From: Atrina japonica
Taxonomy: Eukaryota > Mollusca > Bivalvia > Pterioida > Pinnidae
Length of the DNA: 64,000 nucleotides
Assembly: GCA_030159075.1 (NCBI GenBank)
Contig: BROG01000150.1
Coordinates: forward strand, 124,001 to 188,000
Direction: 5' to 3'
Shown here: positions 33,013 to 45,000 of the stretch, piece by piece
Layout of the letters: each line of letters starts with the position of its first letter
Numbering within the stretch: the stretch's first letter is position 1
Notes under the pieces: generated by a model
Told to the model about the DNA's origin: nothing
Databases searched by the model: none
Seen by the model: only the letters and a program-made list of their open reading frames with translations
Translations under genes and position numbers: made by a program

Positions 33013-35085
33013 GGATACAGTGGAACCTGTCTTGTGAGACCACTATCATAGAGGACCACCTGTCTTGTGAGATCAGTCATATAAGACCACCTGTCTTGTA
33101 AGATCATTGTCATATAAGACCACCCGTCTCATGAGGCACTGTCATAGAAAAGCACCTGTCTTGTGAGACCACTATCATAGAGGACCACCTGTCTTGTGAG
33201 ATCAGTCATATAAGACCATCTGTCTTGTAAGGTCATTGTCATATAAGACCACCCGTCTTGTGAGGCACTGTCATAGAAAAGCACCTGTCTTGTGAGACCA
33301 CTATCATAGAAAAGCACCTGTCTTGGGAGACTACCTGTCTTGTGAGGCACCATCATAGAAGATCACCTGTCTTGTGAGGTTACCATCATAGCACCTGTCT
33401 TGTGAGACCACTATCATAGAAAAGCACCTGTCTTGGGAGACTACCTGTCTTGTGAGGTCACCATCATAGAAGATCACCTGTCTTGTGAGGTTACCATCAT
33501 AGAAGACCACTTGTCTGTTGAGACCACTGTCACAGAAGACCACCTGTCTTGTGAGGTCAGCATCACAGAAGACCACCAGTCTGGTGAGACCACTGTCATA
33601 GAAGACCATAGAAGACCACTGTCATAGAAGACCACCTGTCTTGTGAGGTCACCATCATAGAAGACCACCAGTCTGGTGAGACCACTGTCATAGAAGACCA
33701 CCTGTCTTGTGAGGTCAGAAGACCACCAGTCTGGTGAGACCACTGTCACAGACCACCTGTCTTGTGAGGTCACCATCACAGAAGACCACCAGTCTGGTGA
33801 GACCACTGTCACAGAAGACCACCTGTCTTGTGAGGTCACCATCATAGAAGACCACCAGTCTGGTGAGACCACTGTCATAGAAGACCACCTGTCTTGTGAG
33901 GTCACCATCATAGAAGACCACCAGCATCATAGAAGAGACCCACACCAGTCTGGTGAGACCACTGTCATAGAAGACCACCTGTCTGGTGAGACCACTGTCA
34001 TAGAAGACCACCAGTCTGGTGAGACCACTGTCATAGAAGACCACCTGTCTTGTGAGGTCACCATCACAGAAGATCCCTGTCACTGTCATAGAAGACCACC
34101 TGTCTTGTGAGGTCACCATCACAGAAGACCACCAGTCTGGTGAGACCACTGTCATAGAAGACCACCTGTCTTGTGAGGTCACCATCACAGAAGACCACCA
34201 GTCTGGTGAGACCACATTCTGAAAACCATTTGAGACACCATCAAACTTGTAAGACCACCATGTGTCTTGTGAAGGTCACCATCACAGAAGATGATTGCCT
34301 CCACGTATGGTGAACATGACCAAGATGTACAGTAAGAAATTACCCACCTGCACTCTTGTACTCAGAGATTATCAGAGCTAATTAACTCATCAACCCCTAA
34401 AAATCATAGAAGATTAATGACACCAGTCCAAATGGTGATGACCACTGTCAACTAGGTGAGAAACACACACTAGACATGGCCATAATAGTCCCTTGTGATC
34501 CCAGAACATCCGTAGAAAACAAACAAACAAACAAACACTCACAGAAGACCACCAGTCTGGTGAGACCACTGTCATAGAAGACCACCTGTCTTGTGAGGTC
34601 ACCATCATAGAAGATCACCAGTCTGGTGAGACCACTGTCATAGAAGACCACCAGTCTGGACCACCTGTCTTGTGAGGTCACCACATAGAAGACCACCAGT
34701 CATAGAAGACCACCAGTCTGGTGAGGTCACCACATAGTCATAGAGAGACCAAGACCACCAGTCTGGTGAGACCACTGTCATAGAAGACCACCAGTCTGGT
34801 GAGACCACTGTCTTGTGAGGTCACCATCACAGAAGATCACCTGTCTGGTGAGTCCACTGTCATAGAAGACCACCTGTCTTGTGAGGTCACCATCACAGAA
34901 GATCACCTGTCTGGTGAGACCACTGTCATAGAAGACTACCTGTCTTGTGAGGTCACCATCACAGAAGATCACCTGTCTGGTGAGACCACATTCTGAAAAC
35001 CATTTGAGACACCATCAAACTTGTAAGACCACAATTCATATTTTAGTGTCACATGGGTTGTCTTTCAAGGCAGGCTCCACTCTAT
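33013..35085. mobile_element. Greatly expanded TIR subfamily A element (array of ~45-bp units)
   Basis: It begins atacagtggaacctgtcttg and ends tcaaggcaggctccactcta, i.e. TIRs of the same type as the 180-bp copies. Between them lie more than 35 tandem units of type tagaagaccacctgtcttgt then gaggtcaccatca, alternating with ccagtctggtgagaccactg. The long open frames on both strands (EDHLSCEVT-, QDRWSSMTVVS-type) are repeat artefacts. Confidence 0.8.
34200..34545. repeat. Scrambled partial duplicate of 34977-35491
   Basis: It shares gagaccacattctgaaaacc, tatcagagctaattaactca, ggccataatagtccct and gaacatccgtagaaaacaaa with 34977-35491 in the same order, but with many short deletions. It then returns to the array. 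Confidence 0.75.
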
Positions 35086-35490
35086 TAGAAAATGATGATT
35101 GCAACAGATATTCTCTAACCTACGCGTATTTAACAATACAGAATATAGCAACATGATCAAGATAGGTATTTGTACAGTACCTTTCAAAAATTACCTACAA
35201 AACACAACGATCTTAGCACTCCTTAGCTTACTCTCGTACTCAGCTAAGATTATCAGAGCTAATTAACTCATCAACCCCTAAAAATCAATAGACTCCTCTC
35301 TAAATTAATGACTTGGACCAGTCCAAATGTGTCCTTAGGCATGATCGAGTAAAGCATGTCCCCAACTACAGGTGAGAAACAGCACGATATAAATGTGATT
35401 TTCTAGACATTTGGCCATAATAGTCCCTCAGAAAAATTATTAGTGATCCCAATTAGAACATCCGTAGAAAACAAACAAACAAACAAACAC

Positions 35491-35670
35491 TCACAGACAC
35501 ATACAGCAAGAATTTCTCTCTGTGTGTATACAACACTAACACATACAGCAAGAATTTCTCTCTGTGTGTATACAACACTAACACATACAGCAAGAATTTC
35601 TCTCTATGTGTATACAACACTAACACATACAGCAAGAATTTCTCTGTGTGTATACAACACTAACACATTA
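35491..35670. repeat. 42-bp tandem array (4 copies)
   Basis: The unit is acacatacagcaagaatttc then tctctgtgtgtatacaacac. Open frames here are repeat artefacts. Confidence 0.93.
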
Positions 35671-35774
35671 TTTTTTAATGTTTTGTCAAGATGAGCCTCG
35701 TGAAAATATTACAACCATTTATGTTATGAACTATTTACATGGCATACATGATTCACCGAATAACGCTATATATA

Positions 35775-36002
35775 TATTATACTGTATACAGGGTTATTTT
35801 CACCCTGTATTATTTTCACCCCATGTTATTTTCGCCCTAATGCACTTGCAAATGATTTTGCTTGGTTTGAAATTCGCCCAGACTTTTATTATTAAAAATA
35901 GATGAATTTACCATTTCTAATTCACCCAGTTTTGAATTCCCCACTGACGATGAGGGCGAAAATAAAACGGGGGCGAAAAATTCCCTGAATACAGTATATT
36001 TA
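35775..36002. mobile_element. TCGC-rich foldback element, full copy
   Basis: The left end atactgtatacagggttatt and right end attccctgaatacagtatat are inverted; ttattttcaccc/gggcgaaaataaaa continue the pairing. About 225 bp. Confidence 0.75.
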
Positions 36003-36334
36003 TCTCTCACACACACATACCTGATTCTGTTTCACAAACTCTTGTTGACTATATATGTTTCACTCTCACTTATTTAACTTCTCTTTTCTTTCTACTTTCA
36101 CTTTCTCTCACTTTCCTTCTAATCAGTGAAGCAACTATTATCAACAACAAAAACCCAGTTTTAGGTATTGTATCTGAAAGTGAGGCTGACCTGACCTTTT
36201 TTAATATTAGGGTCACATAAACTGTCACATTATTTCCTGCAATGACTTTTAACCAAGAAATTTACTTGAAAGTTTGGTCTTGCTTTTGTGTTAGTCATAG
36301 ACTTGGACTGAGAACTGGACCTAGAGCCCCTCTA

Positions 36335-36420
36335 CCTAAACCCCTTAAAAAATGATGGACTTTCCTGTAAATTGAAGACTTAGACCAGTCCAAATGTGTC
36401 TTTAGGGGGGGAATAAGTTA
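36335..36420. mobile_element. Short foldback element (family S)
   Basis: acctaaaccccttaaaaaat ... ccaaatgtgtctttaggggg then ggaataagtta. Confidence 0.65.
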
Positions 36421-36599
36421 TGGGCTAAACATAAAGTCATGATAGTATACAGTATCTACATGATTATGTAAAAAATCAACAAATCATACAAACAATAATT
36501 TGACGAAAAAAAATGTCAAGCTTGTTAAAAAAATCATCATCACAGTAAACAAATCAAGAGACGTGTTTGAGAAATACAAAGCCTTGGAGAGCTAAGTAA

Positions 36600-36745
36600 T
36601 TGAATCATAACGACTTTAAAGTCCCATAACTCTGGAAAATACTGCTGAATATCGGTCATAATTGAACTTATCCGGTTTCACCGATATAAAGCAATGTACC
36701 AAATTTGGTTAAATTTTGTGGGGAGAAAATCAAGTTAGATCTATT
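36600..36745. repeat. Dispersed repeat 'cataactctggaaaat ... accaaatttggttaa'
   Basis: A similar segment recurs at 44690-44840 and 54515-54600, with weaker matches at 41040-41160 and 50900-50945. It looks like the same class as the 17190 element interior. Confidence 0.6.
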
Positions 36746-37094
36746 CAACGGAATGTTACTAACCTAAGGAAATATGCCTCCACCCTGAGGGGGTGTAAAA
36801 GGGAGCCATGAATCAATGTGTAAAATGTATATAAGATACCGCCCTCCCCCCCCCCAAAAAAAAACAACAACACAACAAATAAAAAAACCAAAAATACAAT
36901 TACAAAGAAAAAGGTATAGCCATTGTACTTACTCGCTGACAGAGTTCAAGAAAATAAATTCACATTAAACCAAACAAGCACACGTACCCATACACACCCA
37001 CGTAATTTAATCCATTCCACTTCAACTTGATTGACAGAAGTAACATACTAAAGCAAGATGGTGATAACTGACAAGAATTGAAAAACAATTTATC

Positions 37095-37275
37095 TACAAC
37101 ATACACTTCAATCCTTGTTACAAGTAGAAAGGCAAGTATCACTCCATCAATCAACAACCTGCTTGTTACAAGCAGAGACACAAGAATCACTCAATCAATG
37201 AAAAAATTGCTTGTTACAAGCAAAGACACATGCATCACTCGAACAATGAACAAATTGCTTGTAACAAGCAGACAG
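37095..37275 (-). repeat. 48-bp repeat (4 units) with hairpins, in the mTOR 3' UTR region
   Basis: gcttgttacaagc-type imperfect palindromes recur at 37113, 37161, 37209 and 37257, exactly 48 bp apart, joined by 'agacacangaatcactcnatcaatga'. They lie 120-280 bases past the mTOR stop in transcript sense. If transcribed, each could form a small hairpin (stem TGCTTG/CAAGCA). Confidence 0.75.
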
Positions 37276-37391
37276 GCATCAAATGCTTGTTGGAACCTGT
37301 TAAATAAATGAACAGTACACGTTGATTACACATCCCATTATTTCAAAATTCCCTGACTCGCTGAAGTTGTCCACCAATACAACTTCCTGTA

Positions 37392-37732
37392 TTACCAAAA
37401 TGGACACCAGCCGATGTAGCACTGACAGAGATTTTCGTGAGATGTTGCTTGTTTTATCAAGAGATCGACTTGTGTTGACACATCTATTGGGTCCTCTGTC
37501 GGGAAGTCTTTACCAGTTAGCTTGTCTCGAACTCGGTTTACGATCGATATTGCCTTTTTATTCAGCACCTCCGACTGGGTGTTGTCACCCGTGATAGAAG
37601 TGGATGCATCTGGAGCCGATTTTTTGTGACTGGCTTGACTCATTTCTACGTTTTCCAACATGTCGCCTTGCTCCTGACTGCTTCCAGAATATGAATCGGA
37701 TCTGTTGGTTTTTGTCTTGCCTTTTACCGTTG
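37392..37732 (-). CDS. MTOR: mTOR last coding exon: regulatory linker and FATC
   Basis: Acceptor TTTTTCAG precedes 37732; the stop codon is at 37394-37392. It encodes residues 844-955. The linker has [16 protein letters not shown], where Ser855 aligns with human Ser2448: the -3 Arg is kept but the -5 Arg is not. The C-terminus [20 protein letters not shown] matches the FATC domain of animal mTOR. The 3' UTR follows to the left. Confidence 0.97.
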
Positions 37733-40700
37733 CTGAAAAAATCGTAAAGTTTACGTGATGAAATCAGTGATATATATACACATGAACATGACGAAATACA
37801 TGCAGACAATTTAACCACTGTGTTAGGGCACGCATGTGATCCAGATGGTAAAATATTTGGGGCTTTTGGGTGGGTGGGTATTAATTCCTAATTTTATTAC
37901 TTTGCAATTCTTCATCCAACCAAGTGATCCCATTAACAATAAGATAAACCACTAAATATTATGAATTTTGAAAAATTCTGTCCAATAAAAAATAATGAAT
38001 TCAAATTTATTCACGACTACTTATTAATTATAAGGTTTGTTACTGACCATCCACAAGAATATGACGGGTTGATCAAGTCCATGGAAGGTGCCCAACATTA
38101 TCCAGTGGATGGTTAGTAACAAACCTAATACAGTGAAACTTGTATATAACGACTTCCTTAGGGACACAAGAAAATTGGTCTTTATAGGGAGGTGGTCTTT
38201 ATAGGGAGGTGGTCTTTATATAGACACAAATAGTACTATTAACTACAGCAAAAATGGTTTTTGTGACCAGGTGGTCTTTATACACAGGTGGTCACTAATG
38301 CAGGTTCACCGTAACTGTTTTATTTTGTCATGGACCATATTATCATTTAGTAATGCCTTCAATTGCCACTGAACACAGAACTGTGAATCAGACCATCTGC
38401 CATTGCCATCTACTTTTTGCTACCGAACATCCATACATGGCGATATTTCAGTCCGAGGCAAAACAATAATACTTCACAGTTCACTAACTGTTACATGTGC
38501 ATATAACAGGCATTTTGTTTAGGGTCAAAGGTTGGACTAAGTGAGCTAAACAGAAAAGTATACATACTGTCCATTAGTCTCCAGTTTAACAATGGGTCAT
38601 AAACAAAAGCTTCCAGAACGGCCATTAGACTGTCTTTATGTTCTCGTAGTACTTCCATTACACTCTCACACGTCATCTTGTAGTTGCCGTCTATTCCAGT
38701 TACCTATATGTAAAGAATGTGAAAAAGAAAAAATTTTGGGAAAAAAATGACAATCCTAATATTTTTTGTATTTGTTTTTACATACTTTATGTAAACCTAA
38801 ATTGACAGCAAAAATAAATGAATAAACAAAATTTCAAATTTTAAAAGGTCGACTTTTCTAGGATTCTTAGTGGAATGAAAGATGACATCTTACCTCCATA
38901 GCACTTATCAACATTCTGGTCAGTCTAAAAGGAATCTTTTCTGGGAATTTTTCCCTCACCATGGCAACTTCAAAACAATCTCCGAAGTCTATATGTATGA
39001 TTTTCCCACTGATTCTGTGTAACATTAAGTTTGAGGGATGTCTAAAATGAAAAAATAAAAAGCGAAGTACTGTATGTGAAAACAGAAAACTGAATGTAAA
39101 ATATATACATGTACAAAGTAAACCCTTTTTGTAACAACCTTAAAGATTTTGTCGTAGATTTAAATTTGCTCTTACTATAAATTCGGTTTTATTCTCATGA
39201 ATTCACGTGTAATTTTGCCAGAGTTCATGCTCATGAAAATAAAATTATCCCGGAATGAAGTATGATAATAGTAAGATGAAATGGGCATTAGAAATTGCAA
39301 AAATATCATCTCATCATATCATGAATAAAACTAGAACGTGTGTATCGCGAAAATAAAGGTGAAATTTTTTGGATTTATAGTATAAAGAAACATACTGCAA
39401 TGGCACATCAATAGAATATGGCTAAAAATAAAGATTGATGTTAAAATTAGACAGTCAGTTGATGGAATACAGTTTATTTGAATATTTACTGTCGATGACT
39501 GAAGTTGGAATTTCTGTCGTAAGGTACAATATGAAACCATACAGTTATACAGCTATCAATAAAATGTCCATCTACCTCTGATCCCTCTGATCTCCACTTG
39601 TCCCAATATAGAGATATGTTTGCATATTATTTTACCAAAATTTGGGAAGAATTAAAGGACAGGAACTCTGTTATTTGAGGGAATGTTGCAAATAGACAGA
39701 TCAGAACCCCCATTCCGCCCCTTTCTTCACTCTGGAGAACATCAAATACAAAACAAAAACACACCAACTAAAATCTAGGAAGTTTACCTCACACAACCGT
39801 GTTTTACATCCCCCAGTTAACCTGAGAACAAACAATCTTCTTAATCACAGCATTGAAATTAGTCCATGTTCAAAACACTATAATGTTTGCAAAAATTACT
39901 TGCCTAATCCAGCATCTGAATCACAAGATTTTGCTTTAGCGACAACCTGTGTATAAAGACCACCTGGTCATAAAGACCCTCCCCAATAGTACCATTTGTG
40001 TACAAATCAACTGCTATATAAAGACCACCTCCCTATAAAGACCGGTTTTGTTGTGTCCTTAAGAGGGTTTTATATACAAGTTTCAGTGTATATAGATGAA
40101 CATTTTGTTGGTATTTGAGCAGTAGAAGCTGCTAAGCTTGACCTCAACCAAATCACATTAACCAGATGCTGATTCAGAGGCTATAACATAAGCCACACCT
40201 CCTAAACTTTGTCCCACCCCCTCAACTTTGTCCTACCACCTCAACTTTGTACCACCACCTCTACTTCATAAAGGGTAAGTTAAGTGGTGAATGTCATATT
40301 TTTTCCATTTACTATGTATGAATGTAAACAAAAACAATAAATGTAGCAAATCTGTTTGGGTTTTGAAATACCTGTCTCCAAGTCCTAAAACGTAACCAAC
40401 CATAGACATCACAGCCAGTGACCTGGTGTAATTAGTTCTTCTGTCGAACCAAACCTGAAATAGTAAACCAATAGTTGAAATGAACTATCTGGAATTGAAA
40501 AGAATGAAATTTCAAATAGTCAAACTTGTAGTAAAGTCACCTCTGTATAAAGGCCATTCAAACACAACCCTTGTTACCTTTTTTTATAATAAATAAACCT
40601 CTTTATAAAGGCCACCTATCTATAATGGCTACTTTTTGCCTGTTCCCTTTATAGACAAGTTTGATTGTAAGTGCAATAGGGAGATTGATACACCTTTACT

Positions 40701-41796
40701 TTTACAGTGGGACCTCCCTATTCAGACCACAAAACCAAAAAAACTAAAAAAAAAGACATCTGATTAGCAAGGTTGTTGCTCAATTGAGGGTCTACACTTA
40801 CCAAATATTTATCAATAAATTTTCAAAATATCAAATATTTGTAGTCATAGATGCCGGGTGGTTTCCTAAGCAAGGTGGTTGTTAGGCAAGGTTCCACTGA
40901 AGAAGCTAACTGAATAATTCTAAATAGGTACTGGTAGGTAGTTATATTTTATTTTCCTTCATGAAGAAGCCAAGTTTGAAGAGTTATAGTTCTGTAAAAT
41001 CACCTTGACAACAAAATGGTAGTTTGTATGACAAAACTTTGTTTATTTTTGTTATATACAGGGACATAACTCTCTCAAAAAAGGGGCTATAATGCTTCAG
41101 AATTTTAGAGGGCCCAACTTGATTTCATGGCACTGCCACTTCAAACAGAGTTTTAAAAAAAGAAACCATTGAAAAATGAGCGAATGCATAGCAAGACAAA
41201 ATTTGTGTATGGGCAGATGGTTAATTGGAAAAGTTGATTCCAGTATATCCCCACCTACCACCACACATTTCAGCATGTTAACTGAGGAGGTAAGATAATA
41301 TTTTATTTATGGTCCCACACAGTGACGATATAGAAGATAAATGAGCACTTTATCAGATAAAATATATCCGGTGGGATAAAGTAAGATCTTATAATATGGT
41401 ATGAGTAATCGCTGTTCTATTTCTACTGAGTGCACTAATCCAATGAAATAGGGAAATGTCAATCATTCAAACACAAAATATTTCTTCTCCGAAAATATAG
41501 ATAACAAATTCATGTTATTACAATTCAGCTAGAAAGTGTTGAAACAAAGGTGTTAATTGGTTGAAGGTATATTCTCTGGACCAATCAAAACAGATGTTAC
41601 ATATATATGCTTCTACAAAATGGTGAATTCAGATATTTCTCAGAATTACAAACTGAAAGTAGACTTCAAAGAAATCAAGAGATTAGACAAAACCTGCACA
41701 CCCACTGTTCTTGGAATTAGAAAATTCCATGTTTTCCATGAAATTTTAAATGAATGAATATAATCAGAATAACACAACAGTTTTCTGCTCTCAATT

Positions 41797-41828
<32 letters not shown>

Positions 41829-41845
41829 CAGTAAAAACCTGTATT

Positions 41846-41879
<34 letters not shown>

Positions 41880-42055
41880 CAGTAAAAATATATAGGGGCC
41901 ACCCAAGGGACCAGAAAATATTGGCCTTTATGTGCAGGTGACCCTTATACACAGGTTCAATTTAGTTGAAGTATGTAGTCAAGGGACTTTTAAATACTGG
42001 CCTTTATAGACAGGTTATCCTTATATAGAGGTGGCCGCTATAGCAGGTTTTACTG

Positions 42056-42096
<41 letters not shown>

Positions 42097-45000
42097 TGTG
42101 CAAATGCACAAACCAGATGACAATATCAATTATAAAAAAAATTCAAAGTTTTGGGAAGGGTTTCTCCAAAAAGTTTCTGTCAAACTATTTTTTAAATAAA
42201 AAGTTTTTTTTTCAAAACATTGAAAAAAATCAATTAATACTGGCATGCTCCTAGTATTTTTACAGGTAGTTTTGAAGAGTGGGAGATAGTTCATCAATAG
42301 GCAATGAAAACATATAAATTGGTGAGAAATCAACAAACAGGTCTGTTTTTTTGTTTTGTTTTTTTTTTTTTTGGAGGGGGGGAGGGTCTGATAAAATATT
42401 CATGTTTTTTTTCCAGTGACATCATCAACATGTTCAAAGGAGTATGACCAGCTATACTATCAATACTTTTACAATAAAATCTATCATCTGGATGACAGAT
42501 ATCCAGACTTTTTGTACTTTTTGTACGTCTCCAACTCAGTCCGGATAAGCAGCATCTGACTGTATCTGGTGACACCCTTTCCCCAACTTTGTCAATATTT
42601 TATTTTCACAGACCAATTTTCAAAATTCCTTGACAACTTACCAACCTTTAAAAAAAATAATAATAAATGAAAAAAAAAAACCAACATTTTCCCCTGACAT
42701 TTTCAAAGAAAGTGTTAGTTTGATTATGAGGTTGGTATCTTACCTCGGAACTAGGGCTCTTGTACCACAATATTTTGGCCAAATCGTCTCCCTGAGTGTG
42801 TTCAAGTGCATGTTCAAATACTTCCACTTTCTGCATTAGGCCTAGATGATCATAATCGGGAGCCATCTGAAGTGTAAAATATTTGACTCAAATCAGATTC
42901 ACATATTAGTACGTATGTAAATAATAAATAATAATAGTTATTTCCCTTTGTTTGTACATGGAAGTTATCTCCCTTATCTGTGTCATGGTTGAGCAGCCAT
43001 CTTTGAAATACACATAATACACGTTAATCACATTGGACGTGTTCTGTTATATCTAAGGCTCACAAGAGCCTCTGTCGTTAATCACCAGATATTACATGGA
43101 GTACAGATAATGAAAATATATCACTATATATCAAATTGGATCTTTTTCTGTCAATTTAAAGAAAATGCCATTGGCAACACAATTCGGAATCTTATTGTGT
43201 CGAACTGGAAAAAAGTTTACACACACATAATTCTAAATGTGGAGGAATCTCTTTTTAACTGCATGTCCCTCTGAATTAATACATCTTTCATAACCTTAAG
43301 GGTCTATGAAACAAATTTTTTTCATGAAACTGTGAAAAAATACATGTATTTAGCATTGGGAATAGGACCAAATATCGTCTCCATGGAGACTATAGAAAAA
43401 GACCTGCAAATAGATACAAGGTTTAGTATATAATTCAGAGATGACAATTTGGATCATGCACAGCATTCTTGTAAATACTGTACAACTAAAGCGAAGTGTG
43501 TGAAAGCACACACACATCCACTATTACAAACTCACATACACAATACACCCACCCCATACACATCCACCCACCCACTTTACACCCCACTACCCTGCACCTA
43601 TTAGAATACACACCACCTACAAACTGAACTATCCAAAACCTACATCATACACACACCCTTTGACCCATATGCCTACAGCATATGACCACACACCATCATA
43701 TGACCCAAAGAAAAACCTTGACAATGCACACCAAAGGAAGTTTGGATTCAATAAAGAAACATCATATGACACCTAACACAACCAATAACACATGTAACAA
43801 GACATAAGCACACACACACCACTTTATATGCCTTGCATGTACATATTTAGAAAAAATGGAGAATTTTTTATTTTTTAAAACAACATACAGCAGCCCATAT
43901 TGGACATAACTGAACTACAAAACACTCGTGTTAAAAAACAAGACTTTAACATGTATGTAAGTTTTTACATATGTAGATCTGAAAATACCTAGACCTCTTA
44001 CCGACAAAGTTTTACTAAAAACTTTGATTCATCAAAATAAAATAAAATTACGAAATCTACAGCAGCACACTGGGGACTGATTATACGGAAGTAATGGACG
44101 TCGTATTTTATTTAAAAACACTCTACATATCCAATAACTATTACAAAACTTCAAATCAAACAGAAACCCACTGGGGACATACTTATAATACAAAAATTGA
44201 CTACAATCACTACAGAACTCCACCAAGGACATAATTTTTCTACAAAAATAATATCCAAACACACAAAATCTATGGCAACCTAAAGGGGTCATGATTATAA
44301 TATACATTAAAATCTATGAATATAATACCTACAGAAACCCATAGTAGACATAATCACATTATCAACACTTACCCTCAGCATCAGTCTGTGCTCAATATTC
44401 AACAAAATTTTCTTTTTCTCACGATAGTCACGGATAAGTGAATGCAATGTGTCACAGTGTGGGACCCAGCCAATCAGACCAGAGTTTGTAGACAAAGGAA
44501 TGACAGAAAATCTCTGTATACTAAAAAAGAAATAAATATGGAATAAAGTCACAAAAATTTAGAGTTGACCATCAATTATTCATGGCATTTGTGAGCTGCA
44601 ATAATATCTCTGGCCCAAACAATGGCTGCTATCATAACCAATGAATAAATGACTTCCAAACTGATCCTTTTCAAATGTAAAGCAGAAAAATGTCAAATCA
44701 CAGACTTTTTTTTAGATATTTATTTTGTTTCAAGTGGATGTAACTATGTTCAAAATAATAATATTGAATAGTCAACTCCAACTTAGATCTTACATATCTA
44801 TATAAAGCAACATACCAAATTTGATTACAATTTGTGGAGAGAAAGTTATGTGATGGAAATAAAAATGTTATTTTTAATAATGAACAAAGGGACCCAAAAC
44901 AATACCATCCTCTCCACCCCCTGATTTTTTATCTCCTGGATAACAAAATTAAAAATCAAAGGACATGGATATTGAAACTGTCTATGGCCCAAATGGACCA

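Noticed and set aside
33129..34972. Several 60-166 codon frames on both strands
   Set aside because: They are translations of the 45-bp units of an expanded TIR element.
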